This document shows positions 9,183 to 18,428 of a stretch of DNA of 64,000 nt, in pieces. This DNA comes from Mesorhizobium amorphae CCNWGS0123. GTDB taxonomy: Bacteria; Pseudomonadota; Alphaproteobacteria; Rhizobiales; Rhizobiaceae. The translations under genes were made by a program, and so were the position numbers. Where the stretch lies: NCBI RefSeq assembly GCF_001686985.1, contig NZ_CP015318.1:4648001-4712000 (forward strand), in the 5' to 3' direction. How positions within the stretch are numbered: position 1 is the stretch's first letter; each line of letters opens with the position of its first letter. Under the pieces are notes generated by a model, which was not told the origin of the DNA, did not search any database, and saw only the letters and a program-made list of their open reading frames with translations.

Positions 9183-10325
9183 ATGAACACAACAAGCATG
9201 CCGCGCGTCCTTGTCCTTGGGGCGGGCTTCGGCGGCCTCGAACTCACCACCCTGTTGTCCGAGACTTTCGGTGCGGACATCGACGTGACCTTGATCGACA
9301 AGAGCGGCGCTTTCGTCTTCGGTTTTTCAAAGCTCGACGTCATGTTCGGCCACAAGACGGCGGATGCCGTGCGCATGCCGTACCGCAACTTCGTGAAACC
9401 AGGCGTGCGCCTGCTCAGGCAGACGGTCACCGCCATCGATGCCGAAGAGCGGCGGGTCACCACCGATGGCGGCGTCCATGAGGCCGACTTCCTGATCGTG
9501 GCGCTCGGTGCCGACTATGATTTCGACGCCACGCCGGGGCTGGCGGGCGCCAACGAATTCTATACGGTCGCGGGCGCCGAGCGCCTGCGCGACGTGCTGC
9601 CCACCTTCACCGGGGGAAAGGCCCTCGTCGGAGTCTGCGGCGCGCCCTACAAATGCCCGCCGGCGCCAAGCGAATGCGCCCTTATGCTGCACGACTATCT
9701 GGTCACTCGCGGTGTGCGCGGTGCCTGCGAGATCAACTTCGTGCTGCCGCTGCCGAGCCCGGTGCCACCCTCGCCGGAAACGTCGCGAGCGCTGGTGGCG
9801 GCCTTCGTCGAGCGCAATATCGGCTTCATCCCGGGCCGCCGCGTCGCCTCGATCGACAATGCCCGGAAAGTCGCCATTCTCGATGACGGGGTCGAGATGC
9901 AATTCGACCTGTTCCTCGGCGTCCCCAGGCACCGCGTGCCCGACGTGGTGATTGACAGCGGCATGGCCGAGAACGGCTGGATCCCGGTCAATCCGCGGAC
10001 ATTGGAAACCCGCTATCCCGGCGTCTACGCAGTTGGCGACGGCGCCAACACCGGCACGCCGAAGGCCGGTGTGTTCGCCGAAGGGGCCGCGCGCGCCGTG
10101 GCCAGCGACCTGATCGCCAGGCTGCGCAAGACCGGCAGCGGAACGCAGTATGATGGGTTCGGCACCTGCTATATCGAGTTCGGCGGCGGACGCATCGGCA
10201 AGGTCGAAGTCGATTTCTTTTCCGGTCCAAAGCCGACCGGCACCTACCACGAGCCGTCAGTTGCCTTGCGCGCGGACAAGGAGGTTTTTGGATCGAGCCG
10301 CCGTGCCCGCTGGTTCGGACTGTAA
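9183..10325 (+). CDS. FAD-dependent pyridine-nucleotide-disulfide-type oxidoreductase (SQR/FCSD-like)
   Basis: This 380-residue flavoprotein starts with VLVLGAGFGGLE, the FAD-binding GxGxxG motif. It carries CGAPYKCPPAPSECAL, a three-cysteine stretch reminiscent of sulfide:quinone oxidoreductases and flavocytochrome c flavoprotein subunits, and a late VYAVGDGANTGTPKAG FAD-contact motif. The hydride acceptor and substrate are uncertain; members of this family include sulfide, NADH and sulfite-linked enzymes. The ATG at 9183 is preceded by a strong GGAGGGGAA ribosome site. It stands alone between two operons. Confidence 0.75.
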   Translation: MNTTSMPRVLVLGAGFGGLELTTLLSETFGADIDVTLIDKSGAFVFGFSKLDVMFGHKTADAVRMPYRNFVKPGVRLLRQTVTAIDAEERRVTTDGGVHEADFLIVALGADYDFDATPGLAGANEFYTVAGAERLRDVLPTFTGGKALVGVCGAPYKCPPAPSECALMLHDYLVTRGVRGACEINFVLPLPSPVPPSPETSRALVAAFVERNIGFIPGRRVASIDNARKVAILDDGVEMQFDLFLGVPRHRVPDVVIDSGMAENGWIPVNPRTLETRYPGVYAVGDGANTGTPKAGVFAEGAARAVASDLIARLRKTGSGTQYDGFGTCYIEFGGGRIGKVEVDFFSGPKPTGTYHEPSVALRADKEVFGSSRRARWFGL

Positions 10326-10358
10326 CGTTCGAAGTCCGCAGCCGATACGGCAAGCAGC

Positions 10359-10946
10359 CTAGAACCGCTCCAGCTTGCGCCGCACCTTTGTCAGAAACGC
10401 CGCCCTGGTCGCCGGTGTCGAGGAATCCATCAGATAGTGCGCCAGGAAGAACGTCCGGCATCGCGTCGCGCACAGCGCCCGCATGCCGCGCAGGATGGTC
10501 TTGCGTCCCGGCTGGCCGACGACGACGCTCCACCAGGTCGGCGCGCCGCAGGTGGTGATGACGCCGACCCTGGTCACATGCGTCATCAGCGACTTGATCC
10601 GCCCCTTTCCCGGCGGCAGCTTGAAGGCGACGTCGGTCGCCCACACCCGGTCGAGCCAGCCCTTGAGCATCGCCGGCAGTCCGTACCACCAGGTCGGATA
10701 GACGAAGAGGATCGCCTGCGCCCAGCCGAGATGATCGAAATGCGGCTTGAGCGCCGGATCCTGCGGCGCGCGCTCATTGTAGAAGCGCCGCTCGTCGCAG
10801 CCCATCACCGGATTGAAATTCTCGGCATAGAGGTCGAGCAGCCGCACCTCCCAGCCCCTCGCCTTCAGCACCTCGACGGCACAGTCGCGGATCGAGGCGC
10901 AGAAGCTTTCGGGAACCGGATGGCAATAGACCACCAGCACCCGCAT
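10359..10946 (-). CDS. NAD(P)H-dependent oxidoreductase, flavodoxin-like fold (NQO/KefF type)
   Basis: This 195-residue protein begins MRVLVVYCHP and has FVYPTWWYGLPAMLKGWLDRV, the FMN/FAD and quinone-site motif of NQO1- and KefF-type reductases. These enzymes reduce quinones or related acceptors with NAD(P)H. Its start overlaps the stop of a paralogue at 10946-11527 by one base. It is the last gene of a leftward operon with a GlcD-like oxidase and a deaminase, suggesting a redox step in the same catabolic route. The extreme C-terminus ends KLERF. Confidence 0.82.
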   Translation of the reverse strand: MRVLVVYCHPVPESFCASIRDCAVEVLKARGWEVRLLDLYAENFNPVMGCDERRFYNERAPQDPALKPHFDHLGWAQAILFVYPTWWYGLPAMLKGWLDRVWATDVAFKLPPGKGRIKSLMTHVTRVGVITTCGAPTWWSVVVGQPGRKTILRGMRALCATRCRTFFLAHYLMDSSTPATRAAFLTKVRRKLERF

Positions 10947-11527
10947 CAGAACGCGTCCATGCTCGCGCCGACCTTGGCCATGAATGCCCGGCGCGTTTCG
11001 TCGGTCGACAGGTTCATCGAATAATGCGCGAGATAGGAGACGGAAGCGCCGGGCTTGATCGTCGCACGCAGCATGCGGTTGACCAGCTTGCGCGGCGGAT
11101 CGCCCATCAGCATGGCGCGGAACCGGCTGCCGCCATAGGTGGTGACGGCGGCCAGCTTGCGAATGTTGTGCAGCGACGGCTGCACCTTGCCGTCGACCAG
11201 CCTGAAAGACACGCCGGGCAGGAAGACGCGGTCGAAAAAGCCTTTCAACATCGCCGGAAAACCGAAGTTCCAGACCGGATAGGACAGCACCAGCGCCTCG
11301 GCCCGCAGCAGGCGCTCGACATAGCCAGCGGCAGCATCGCCCTCGCCGCGTTGGTCGTGATAGCCGAGCCGCTCGGCCCGTGTCAGCCGCGGGTCGAAAT
11401 CCTCGGCATAGAGATCGCAATCGTCTACGGCATGGCCGGCCGCCGTCAGCCGCTCCACGATCGTCCGGTGCAGGCCGGCATTGAAGCTGGTCTCGACCGG
11501 ATGCGCGTAGAGGACCAGGATCTTCAT
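10946..11527 (-). CDS. NAD(P)H-dependent oxidoreductase, flavodoxin-like fold (paralogue)
   Basis: This 193-residue protein starts MKILVLYAHPVETSFN and has LSYPVWNFGFPAMLKGFFDRV, the same flavodoxin-like quinone reductase motif as its downstream neighbour. The pair probably arose by tandem duplication and may form a heterodimer or act on different acceptors. Its stop codon touches the next gene's start, and its own ATG overlaps the upstream oxidase stop, so the genes are translationally coupled. The substrate is unknown. Confidence 0.82.
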   Translation of the reverse strand: MKILVLYAHPVETSFNAGLHRTIVERLTAAGHAVDDCDLYAEDFDPRLTRAERLGYHDQRGEGDAAAGYVERLLRAEALVLSYPVWNFGFPAMLKGFFDRVFLPGVSFRLVDGKVQPSLHNIRKLAAVTTYGGSRFRAMLMGDPPRKLVNRMLRATIKPGASVSYLAHYSMNLSTDETRRAFMAKVGASMDAF

Positions 11528-12927
11528 CAGCCCGCCTTTTGCAGCCCCTTGAACAGGAACGACTTGCCCGAACGGTAATCGTAGTCCGGATTTTCCCAGG
11601 CGATCATCTTGCCAGGGTTGAGCAAGCCCTGCGGATCGGTCTCGCGTTTGAAGGCGAGTTGGACATCGTCGGTCCGCTTCATGCCGCCCTCTTCCAGCGT
11701 GTAGCGGTGCGGGTTGAAGATCCAGCAGCCATTGTCCTCATGGATGCGGATGATCTCGTCCAGCCGCTCCGCCGTGGTGAAACGGACCAGCGGCAGGCCG
11801 GCCGCGCCGATAGCGCCGTCGAAGCGGATGAACTCGAGATGCGCCGGCACCTCGTCGCCGAAGCGGTCGACCATCGCCTTGACGTGGGCGAGATGATCCG
11901 GCGACGGATAGCGCGCCTGCAGATAGGTGATCGTTGGGTCGACCCTGATGGCGCGCAGCGTCGTGTGGTTCCAGGTCAGCTCATAGGCAGGCGGCAGTCC
12001 CTTGAGGTCAGCCTCCTGGTCGGCGCGGAAGACGATCTCGCCCTTGCTGCTCCTGACGAAGGCGACAAAGGCGTCCATCGCATGCGGCGCGATCATGCAC
12101 ACCACGATGCTCTGCTCGCGCCGGAAGAATTTCTGGTGCCGCTTGAAATAGTCGTAAGGGACTGGGGCAGCGATCGGCGTGATCAGCTTCGCCAAGATGC
12201 CGTCCTGGATGGCGAGGTCGTTGCCGAAGCTGGCGGCGTCCATGAAATCGTCGAAACCGATAATGACGTCGATCCAGTCATAGCTGGCCGTCAGCGGCAT
12301 TTCGACCTCGGTGATGATGCCGTTGGTACCATAGGCGTGCATGACCTTCAGCACGTCCTCGCCGGTGAGCTCCATGACGCGCGGCTCGGCCTCCATTGTC
12401 ACGGTCCGCAGGCGAATGACATTGCCGAGATCGCGCAACCCGCCCCAGCGGATCGAGCCGACGCCGCCCGAGCCGCCGGCGACGAAGCCGCCAATCGAGG
12501 CGGTGTTGTAGGTCGACGGCGACATGCGAAGTTCCTGGCCGGAATGCGCACGCGTCGCCTTGTCGATGTCGGCCAGCACCGCGCCCGGTCCGGTGACGAC
12601 GCGGCCCGGCGCGATCGTCTTGACCGTGTTCATCTCGGCGAGGTTGAGCACCACACCACCCGACAGCGGCATTGCCTGCCCGTAATTGCCGGTGCCGCTG
12701 CCGCGCGGCGTCACCGGCACGCCATGCCGGTGGCAGGCGGCGAGCACGCGGATCACCTCGTCCTCGTTTTTCGGCGTCACGATCAGGTCGCCGGTGACGT
12801 GGTCGAGCTGTTGTTTCAGCACCGGGCTGTACCAGTAGAAGTCACGGCTCTTCTGCTGGACGATCGCCGGATGGTCGTCGATCTTCAGCCCGTCGAGGTC
12901 GCGCTTCAGCGCTGCGATGTCCATCAT
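11527..12927 (-). CDS. FAD-binding oxidoreductase, GlcD/D-lactate dehydrogenase type
   Basis: This 466-residue protein has the PCMH-type FAD domain: TPRGSGTGNYGQ (pyrophosphate loop), VVTGPGAVLADID and an ASIGGFVAGGSGGVGS stretch, followed by the FAD-oxidase C domain ending near NPGKMI. Relatives oxidise 2-hydroxy acids such as glycolate or D-lactate, or aromatic alcohols. Two adjacent ATG codons (12927, 12924) are both possible. It lies directly after a cytosine-deaminase-like gene with overlapping codons. A hydroxy-acid or heterocycle oxidation in a catabolic route is likely, but the substrate is not known. Confidence 0.82.
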   Translation of the reverse strand: MMDIAALKRDLDGLKIDDHPAIVQQKSRDFYWYSPVLKQQLDHVTGDLIVTPKNEDEVIRVLAACHRHGVPVTPRGSGTGNYGQAMPLSGGVVLNLAEMNTVKTIAPGRVVTGPGAVLADIDKATRAHSGQELRMSPSTYNTASIGGFVAGGSGGVGSIRWGGLRDLGNVIRLRTVTMEAEPRVMELTGEDVLKVMHAYGTNGIITEVEMPLTASYDWIDVIIGFDDFMDAASFGNDLAIQDGILAKLITPIAAPVPYDYFKRHQKFFRREQSIVVCMIAPHAMDAFVAFVRSSKGEIVFRADQEADLKGLPPAYELTWNHTTLRAIRVDPTITYLQARYPSPDHLAHVKAMVDRFGDEVPAHLEFIRFDGAIGAAGLPLVRFTTAERLDEIIRIHEDNGCWIFNPHRYTLEEGGMKRTDDVQLAFKRETDPQGLLNPGKMIAWENPDYDYRSGKSFLFKGLQKAG

Positions 12928-14225
12928 CCCACCATCAGTTCGTCGAGTTCGGCATAGTCGGGCAGCTTGCGTTCGATCGCCCTGCCGTCGCGCACCACGA
13001 TGCGATCCGATTCCGGCCGCGACAGCAATTCTGTCCAGCTCCGGCCCTTGAAGACGACAAAGTCCGCCGCACCACCGGCGGCAAGCGTGCCAAAACCGTC
13101 GAGCCGCATCACCTCGGCCGGCGTTGACGCCACCGCTTGCGGCCAGTCGCCGACCGGGTGATCGAAATGCAGGATCCGCGTCGCCATACGGTAGACCTCG
13201 AGCATGTCGAGATCGCCATAGGCATAGAACGGATCGCGCGTGTTGTCCGATGCCACCGCGACTGGGATGCCCCTCGCCTTCATCTCATGCAGCAGCGTCA
13301 CGCCGCGCCAGCGCGGCGTGGTGTTGTCGCCTCGCCGGTCCTGCAGATAGAGGTTGCACATCGGCAGCGACACCACGGCGACCCCCGCCTTCGCCACCTT
13401 GTCCAGCGTGTCGAGCACGTCGAGATCGGGCTGGCGTGCCAGAGAGCAGCAATGGCCAACCAGGATGTTGCCCTCAAAACCGTTCCAGAGCGCCGCCTCG
13501 GCGATCTTCTTCAGCGAGATCGCCGCAACGTCGTCGGTCTCGTCGGCATGGAAATCGAGGTCAAGCCCGTGCTTGATCGCCTCAGAAAACACCTTGTCGA
13601 GAAGCTCCTCGAGGTCAGGCACCATATAGGTGACGACGCCGAGCACACCCTTGGCGTCGGCGACACGCTTCGCCAGTTTCTCGAACCATTTTGTCTCGCG
13701 CACGCCTTCGATGCCGAGCAGGCAGGCGGCCTGCAACTCGATGCGCCCACGCCATTTGTCCCGCATCGTCTCGAACACCGGCCAGGAGATTTCCTCCTGC
13801 GGCGCGACGCTGTCGAGATGCGTGCGCAGCGCCTTGGTACCGTGCGCGTAGGCCGAGCGTAGCGAGAAATCCATGCGGCGCGCGACGTCCTCGGCACTCC
13901 AGCGCGCGGCGCGGTCGGCCCCCGTAGCGTTGAGCGCGCCCATGAAGGTGCCGTCGGGGTTGGGTTTTCGGGGCCAGATATGGCCCTTGTCGATATGGGT
14001 GTGACAGTCGACGAAGCAGGGCAGGACGATACGGCCGCCAAGGTCGACGGCATCAGCCGGCGTCTTCGACCGGCCATGCGCGACAATGCTGGATATCCTG
14101 CCGTCGGCGACGGTGATGTCGGCAAGCGCGAAGCCGTCGCTATCGAAGGTCGCGGCCAGGCCCGACGTCAGCGATGCGTGAAGCCGGACATTGGTAAGGC
14201 GATACGAGGCAGCGTCCGGGATCAA
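12924..14225 (-). CDS. Cytosine deaminase-like amidohydrolase
   Basis: This 433-residue metal-dependent hydrolase has VDCHTHIDKGH (metal-binding HxH), DLDFHADETDD (third metal His), LVGHCCSL and ASDNTRDPFYAYG with the catalytic Asp. These are the CodA-subgroup motifs of the amidohydrolase superfamily. CodA relatives deaminate cytosine, isoguanine and creatinine. The gene lies between an ABC transporter operon and flavin enzymes, so the imported compound is probably a cyclic amide or pyrimidine-like ring. The true substrate may differ from cytosine. Confidence 0.83.
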   Translation of the reverse strand: MIPDAASYRLTNVRLHASLTSGLAATFDSDGFALADITVADGRISSIVAHGRSKTPADAVDLGGRIVLPCFVDCHTHIDKGHIWPRKPNPDGTFMGALNATGADRAARWSAEDVARRMDFSLRSAYAHGTKALRTHLDSVAPQEEISWPVFETMRDKWRGRIELQAACLLGIEGVRETKWFEKLAKRVADAKGVLGVVTYMVPDLEELLDKVFSEAIKHGLDLDFHADETDDVAAISLKKIAEAALWNGFEGNILVGHCCSLARQPDLDVLDTLDKVAKAGVAVVSLPMCNLYLQDRRGDNTTPRWRGVTLLHEMKARGIPVAVASDNTRDPFYAYGDLDMLEVYRMATRILHFDHPVGDWPQAVASTPAEVMRLDGFGTLAAGGAADFVVFKGRSWTELLSRPESDRIVVRDGRAIERKLPDYAELDELMVG

Positions 14226-14258
14226 GTTCCGCCCCCAAGGATAAGAAAGGCAACCACC

Positions 14259-15110
14259 CTATCGCTCCTGCTTCAGCGCGCTCTCATGCCAGCGCCGCAA
14301 AATGAGATGCGACACCAGCGACAGCACCAGGAAGATCAATATACCGGTGAGCGAGATCAGGATCAGCGCCGCGAACAGGCGCGGTGCGTTGAGCCGGTAG
14401 CCGGCCTCGATGATGCGCGAGGCAAGCCCGGACGACTGTCCCTGCGCGCCGGCGACGAACTCCGCCACCACGGCACCGATCAGCGACAGGCCGCCGGCGA
14501 TCTTCAGCCCGCCGAGGAAATAGGGCATTGCCGCCGGCAGCCTGAGGTAGCGCAATTGCTGCCAGCGGGTCGCGCCGTTGAGCTTGAACAGGTCGCGCAG
14601 ATTGCGGTCGACGGAATTGAGGCCGAGCGTGGTGTTGGACAGGATCGGGAAGAAGGCGACGATCCAGGCGCAGAGCAGAAGCTTCACCGTCTGGTTGTCG
14701 ACATAGATATTGATCAGCGGAAAGATCGCCACGATCGGTGTCACCTGCAGCACGATGGCAAACGGGAAGAACGACATTTCCACCCATTTCGATTGCGCGA
14801 ACAGCACTGCCAGCCCAACGCCGCCGATCACGGCGAGAAGCAGGCTGAGGAAGGTGATCCTGAGCGTCACCAGCAGCGACGAGAACAGCAGCCCGGCATC
14901 GTCGTAGAGCGTCTGCAGCACGACGCCGGGGCGCGGCAGGATGTATTTCGGGATCTCGTTCCAGACGCAGACGCGATCCCACAGCCAGATCGCCAGGATC
15001 ATGATCGCCAGCGGCAGCACCCAGCGGCCGATCCGCTCGAGCCGCTCCTGGCGCACGCGGCGTGCCTCCTCTGGGTCGAGCTTGAGCACAGTCTCTTCAA
15101 TGGCCGTCAT
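14259..15110 (-). CDS. ABC transporter permease (NMT1/nitrate-taurine type)
   Basis: This 283-residue inner-membrane protein has about six hydrophobic segments and the cytoplasmic coupling-loop motif near LNGATRWQQLRYLRLPAAMPYFLGGLK (EAA loop), as in SsuC/TauC/ThiX permeases. The ATG at 15110 is used, giving a 14-nt overlap with the ATPase gene. Upstream frame extension is antisense to the ATPase and was discarded. Together with the ATPase and the binding protein it forms an importer, probably of a pyrimidine-like or amide compound given the neighbouring deaminase. Confidence 0.87.
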   Translation of the reverse strand: MTAIEETVLKLDPEEARRVRQERLERIGRWVLPLAIMILAIWLWDRVCVWNEIPKYILPRPGVVLQTLYDDAGLLFSSLLVTLRITFLSLLLAVIGGVGLAVLFAQSKWVEMSFFPFAIVLQVTPIVAIFPLINIYVDNQTVKLLLCAWIVAFFPILSNTTLGLNSVDRNLRDLFKLNGATRWQQLRYLRLPAAMPYFLGGLKIAGGLSLIGAVVAEFVAGAQGQSSGLASRIIEAGYRLNAPRLFAALILISLTGILIFLVLSLVSHLILRRWHESALKQER

Positions 15111-15921
15111 GATGCGGTCCGGCGGTTGAGTTGATGGCGCCGACCAGCACGTCGGACGCCTGCCGGCAGAGTGCGGCGTAATCGGGCGAGGTGCGAAACG
15201 CCTCGTCGCGCGGATAGGGCGCATCGATGGCAAGTTCGGCATGAACGCGGCCAGGCCGCGCCGCCATGACGACCACCCGGTTCGACAGGAACACGCTCTC
15301 GAAGACGCTGTGGGTGACGAAGACAACGGTGAAGCGCTCGTCCTGCCAGAGTTCCAGAAGATCGTTGTTGAGCTTGAAGCGGGTGATCTCGTCCAAGGCC
15401 GCAAACGGCTCGTCCATCAACAGGATGCGCGGCTTGGTCACCATGGCGCGGGCGATCGAGACACGCATCTTCATGCCGCCGGACAACTCGCGCGGCACGG
15501 CGTTCTCGAAGCCGGTCAGATGCACGCGTTCCAGCATCTCCGTCACCGCCGGCGCCGCCTTGGCCCGTGACACGCCCTTCAGCCTGAGCGGCAGCCAGAC
15601 ATTGTCGAACACATCAGCCCAGGGCAGCAGCGTCGGCTCCTGGAAGACGAAGCCGATATTCGAGCGGTCGATCGAACCGCGCCAGTCGAGCACGCCGGAG
15701 GTCGGCGTCGACAGGCCGGCGATCAGCCTCAGCGCCGTCGACTTGCCGCAGCCGGACGGTCCGAGAAGGCTGAGGAAATCGCCTTCCCGGATGGTGAGAT
15801 CGACGTCGCTCAGCGCCGTCACGCCGTTGGAAAAGACCTTGCCGACACTGCGCAGCGCCAAAAGCATCGGGCCTTCACCCGATGCCATTGCAGGCGCCTG
15901 CGCCACTGTCTCCAGCTTCAC
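15097..15921 (-). CDS. ABC transporter ATP-binding protein
   Basis: This 274-residue ATPase has Walker A GPSGCGKST at residues 54-62, a Q-loop (FVFQEPTLLPW), signature LSGGMKMRVSIARAM, Walker B ILLMDEPFAALDE and an H-loop FVTHS. The sequence is typical of the SsuB/TauB/ThiZ family. It sits between the binding-protein gene (2 bp upstream) and the permease gene (14-nt overlap), and energises that importer at the inner face of the membrane. Confidence 0.9.
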   Translation of the reverse strand: MKLETVAQAPAMASGEGPMLLALRSVGKVFSNGVTALSDVDLTIREGDFLSLLGPSGCGKSTALRLIAGLSTPTSGVLDWRGSIDRSNIGFVFQEPTLLPWADVFDNVWLPLRLKGVSRAKAAPAVTEMLERVHLTGFENAVPRELSGGMKMRVSIARAMVTKPRILLMDEPFAALDEITRFKLNNDLLELWQDERFTVVFVTHSVFESVFLSNRVVVMAARPGRVHAELAIDAPYPRDEAFRTSPDYAALCRQASDVLVGAINSTAGPHHDGH

Positions 15922-15923
15922 GA

Positions 15924-16928
15924 TTACTTCTTCAGGTCCAGCCCGACACCCTTGTTGATGAAGGCGAGCGTATAGGCCTTCTTGATGTCGATGCCGGGCT
16001 GCGCGACCTTGGCCTTGACCATCTTGTCGTAGAAACTCTGGATGCGCGCTTCGGTCATCGCGCCGATGCCGAGCTTTTCCGTATCGCCGGAATCGACCAC
16101 GCCGAATTTCTTCAGCTGCTCGATCGAGAAGGCGATCTGCTCATCCGTCATGTCCGGATTGTCCTTCTTGATCATGTCGTTGGCGGCCTTGTTGTCGCCG
16201 TAGAGATAGTTGTACCAGCCCTTGGCCGAGCCATCAACGAAGCACTGAACAACCTCCGGCCGCTTGTCGATCGTCTCCTGCATCACCTCGACAGTGGTCG
16301 CATAAGTGTCCCAGCCATAGTCGGCGAGCAGGAACTGGTTCGGCATGAAGCCGCCCTGCTTCTGCACGGCGAACGGCTCGGAGGTGACATAGCCTTGCTG
16401 GATCGACTTCTTGTTGGCGATGAAGGGTGCCGGATTGAACGTGTAGGGCACGCGCTTGGCGGCATCGAAGCCGAGCTCGGTGACCATCCACTGGAAGAAG
16501 GTCTGCGCGCCCTCATCGCCGAGGATGTACTGCTCGGCGTTCTTCAGATCCTCCCATTTGTCCAGCCCCTGCCCAGGCTGGGACATGATGACCTGCGGGT
16601 CCTTCTGGAAGTCGGCGGCCACGACGCGCATCGGAATGCCCTGCTGCACGGCATCGAATGCCGACAGCAGATTGCCGCCCATATAGAAATCGAGCTTGCC
16701 GGCTAGCAGCAACGGCCGTCCGCTAACCTGCGGACCGCCCTGCGAAATGGTGACGTCGAGGCCGCAGGCGGCGTAGGTGCCGTCCGCCACCGCCTGGTAG
16801 TAGCCACCATGCTCGGGCTCGGCGAGCCAATTGGTGCCGAAGGTGACTTTCTCGTTCGCCGCAGCCCCAAGCGTGCTGGCGGCAAGCAGGACGATTGCGC
16901 CCGCCGTGATCTTCTCTTTTCCGTACAT
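15924..16928 (-). CDS. ABC transporter substrate-binding protein, NMT1/THI5-like
   Basis: This 334-residue protein begins with a Lys-containing N-region and a hydrophobic core (ITAGAIVLLAASTLGAAA), a likely Sec signal peptide cleaved near residue 23. The mature part carries FGTNWLAEPEHGGYYQAVADG, which is typical of NMT1/THI5-like and HMP-precursor binding proteins. These bind pyrimidines, sulfonates or related small molecules in the periplasm. It is the first gene of the leftward operon, with a GC-rich palindrome in its leader near 16951-16970. The partner deaminase suggests a nitrogen heterocycle as ligand. Confidence 0.85.
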   Translation of the reverse strand: MYGKEKITAGAIVLLAASTLGAAANEKVTFGTNWLAEPEHGGYYQAVADGTYAACGLDVTISQGGPQVSGRPLLLAGKLDFYMGGNLLSAFDAVQQGIPMRVVAADFQKDPQVIMSQPGQGLDKWEDLKNAEQYILGDEGAQTFFQWMVTELGFDAAKRVPYTFNPAPFIANKKSIQQGYVTSEPFAVQKQGGFMPNQFLLADYGWDTYATTVEVMQETIDKRPEVVQCFVDGSAKGWYNYLYGDNKAANDMIKKDNPDMTDEQIAFSIEQLKKFGVVDSGDTEKLGIGAMTEARIQSFYDKMVKAKVAQPGIDIKKAYTLAFINKGVGLDLKK

Positions 16929-17181
16929 CGACACCACCCTCTGTTTGCTCCGGCGCGCCGCGCGCCGGGCTGGACACCATTGTTTCGAGAAGCAAGACAC
17001 ATGCCACCGCCGGGGGCCGCCAGCCTGCGCAGCAGGCGTGCGCCAAGCCATGACGGGTCATGCCGTATGGGAGGCATCGTGCCTATTTTTTGAACGCCTG
17101 TCCACAATCGCCCCGATCACATGCACTGCATCTTGAAGCGGCGTGCGATCCGGCCTTAGCTGCCGAAAACCGGAGATTGCC

Positions 17182-17565
17182 ATGTTCAAATTCCTCATGC
17201 CGAAGTCGATCAAGCCGCCCTTCGCCCGCTACAGCCATGGCGTCGAAGTGCCTGCAGGAAAACGCCTCGTGCTGTGTTCCGGCCAGGTCGCGATTACCGC
17301 TGACGACCAGATCCCGGAGGATGCCGGCACCCAGGCCGAACTCTGCCTCCAGAATATAGCGGCGATCCTCGGCGAAGCCGGGCTCGGGCTCGGGGATATC
17401 GTGCGCATCAACGCCTACGTCACCGACCGCGCATTTCTCAGGCCCTACATGGACGTCCGCGATCGGCTGTTTTCCAGCCCGGCGCCGGCCTCGACGCTGA
17501 TGATCGTCTCTGGTTTTGCCCGTCCCGAATTCAAGGTCGAGATCGAGGTCATCGCGGCTGGATGA
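17182..17565 (+). CDS. RidA family protein (YjgF/UK114-like)
   Basis: This 127-residue product has the RidA fold features: KRLVLCSGQVAI, EDAGTQAELCLQNIAAILGEAG and a C-terminal FARPEFKVEIEVIAA. RidA proteins hydrolyse reactive enamine/imine intermediates. RutC-like members act in pyrimidine degradation. The typical active-site Arg appears shifted or replaced in the FARPEFKVEIE region, so it may be a Rid subfamily other than archetypal RidA. The gene is divergent from the transporter operon and 52 bp before a creatininase-family gene, which suggests a common catabolic task. Confidence 0.83.
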   Translation: MFKFLMPKSIKPPFARYSHGVEVPAGKRLVLCSGQVAITADDQIPEDAGTQAELCLQNIAAILGEAGLGLGDIVRINAYVTDRAFLRPYMDVRDRLFSSPAPASTLMIVSGFARPEFKVEIEVIAAG

Positions 17566-17617
17566 TCGACAGGCGCTGTCTGGCGCGCTAGGTCTCGGTC
17601 ACATGAAAGAGGCAAAT

Positions 17618-18421
17618 ATGACCGTTGCAAACAGACGCGTGTGGTGGGGTGACTACCGGACCACCGAATACGCCACGATCGACCCGGAGGCGACGATCGC
17701 CGTCCTGCCGGTGGCGGCGATCGAACAGCACGGGCCGCATCTGCCGGTTTCGACCGACACCTCGATCATGAACGGCATGCTGGAAACCGTGATCGCCCGC
17801 CTGCCCGGCGAGCTCGACATCCGCATCCTGCCGGTGCAAGCGGTGGGTAAGTCGAACGAGCATTTGCATGCGCCAGGCACACTCACTTTGCCGGCGACGA
17901 CGCTGGTCGATGCCTGGACCGAGCTTGGCTTGTCGGTCTCCCGCGCCGGCGTGCGAAAACTGATCGTCGTCAACTCGCATGGCGGCAATGAGGAGATCAT
18001 GGGCATCATCACGCGCGAACTGCGCGTGCGCGCCAGGATGCTGGCGGTGAAGACCAGTTGGCAGCGCTTTGGCCGCCCGGCCGGCATGTACACCGAACTG
18101 GAGGACCGCCACGGCATCCATGGCGGCGATGTCGAGACCTCGCTGATGCTGCATTTCCGGCCGGACCTCGTCGACATGGGCAAGGCCGCCAACTTCGCTT
18201 CCAATGTCGGCCGGGCGGAAAAGGAATTCGGGCTGCTGCGCCACACCGGCACGCACGCCTTCGCCTGGATCGCCAGCGACCTCAACCCGAACGGCGTGGT
18301 CGGCGACGCCAGCATCGCCACGGCTGAGAAAGGCCGGCTGACCGCCGAGCATCAGGCCGACGGTTTCATCAGCCTGTTACAGGATGTCCGCAAGGCGAAG
18401 CTCGCCGACTGGCTGGCCTGA
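17618..18421 (+). CDS. Creatininase family protein (creatinine amidohydrolase-like)
   Basis: This 267-residue protein has the metal-binding motifs of the creatininase superfamily: AAIEQHGPHLPVSTD, VVNSHGGNEEI and HGGDVETSLML. Family members hydrolyse creatinine or cyclic amides, or act in cofactor pathways (MftE, ArfB). ATG 17618 has AGAGG at correct spacing; an in-frame ATG at 17603 does not. Its position next to RidA and a heterocycle importer suggests a cyclic amide hydrolase. The exact substrate is not known. Confidence 0.82.
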   Translation: MTVANRRVWWGDYRTTEYATIDPEATIAVLPVAAIEQHGPHLPVSTDTSIMNGMLETVIARLPGELDIRILPVQAVGKSNEHLHAPGTLTLPATTLVDAWTELGLSVSRAGVRKLIVVNSHGGNEEIMGIITRELRVRARMLAVKTSWQRFGRPAGMYTELEDRHGIHGGDVETSLMLHFRPDLVDMGKAANFASNVGRAEKEFGLLRHTGTHAFAWIASDLNPNGVVGDASIATAEKGRLTAEHQADGFISLLQDVRKAKLADWLA

Positions 18422-18428
18422 TCGGAAC

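Noticed and set aside
11539..12957. 472-codon plus-strand frame over the GlcD-like gene
   Set aside because: The opposite strand carries clear FAD-binding motifs; this frame has low-complexity composition and no domain.
16929..17181. Possible TPP riboswitch before the NMT1-type binding protein
   Set aside because: The leader has a GC palindrome but no recognisable THI-box sequence, so thiamine control is not supported.
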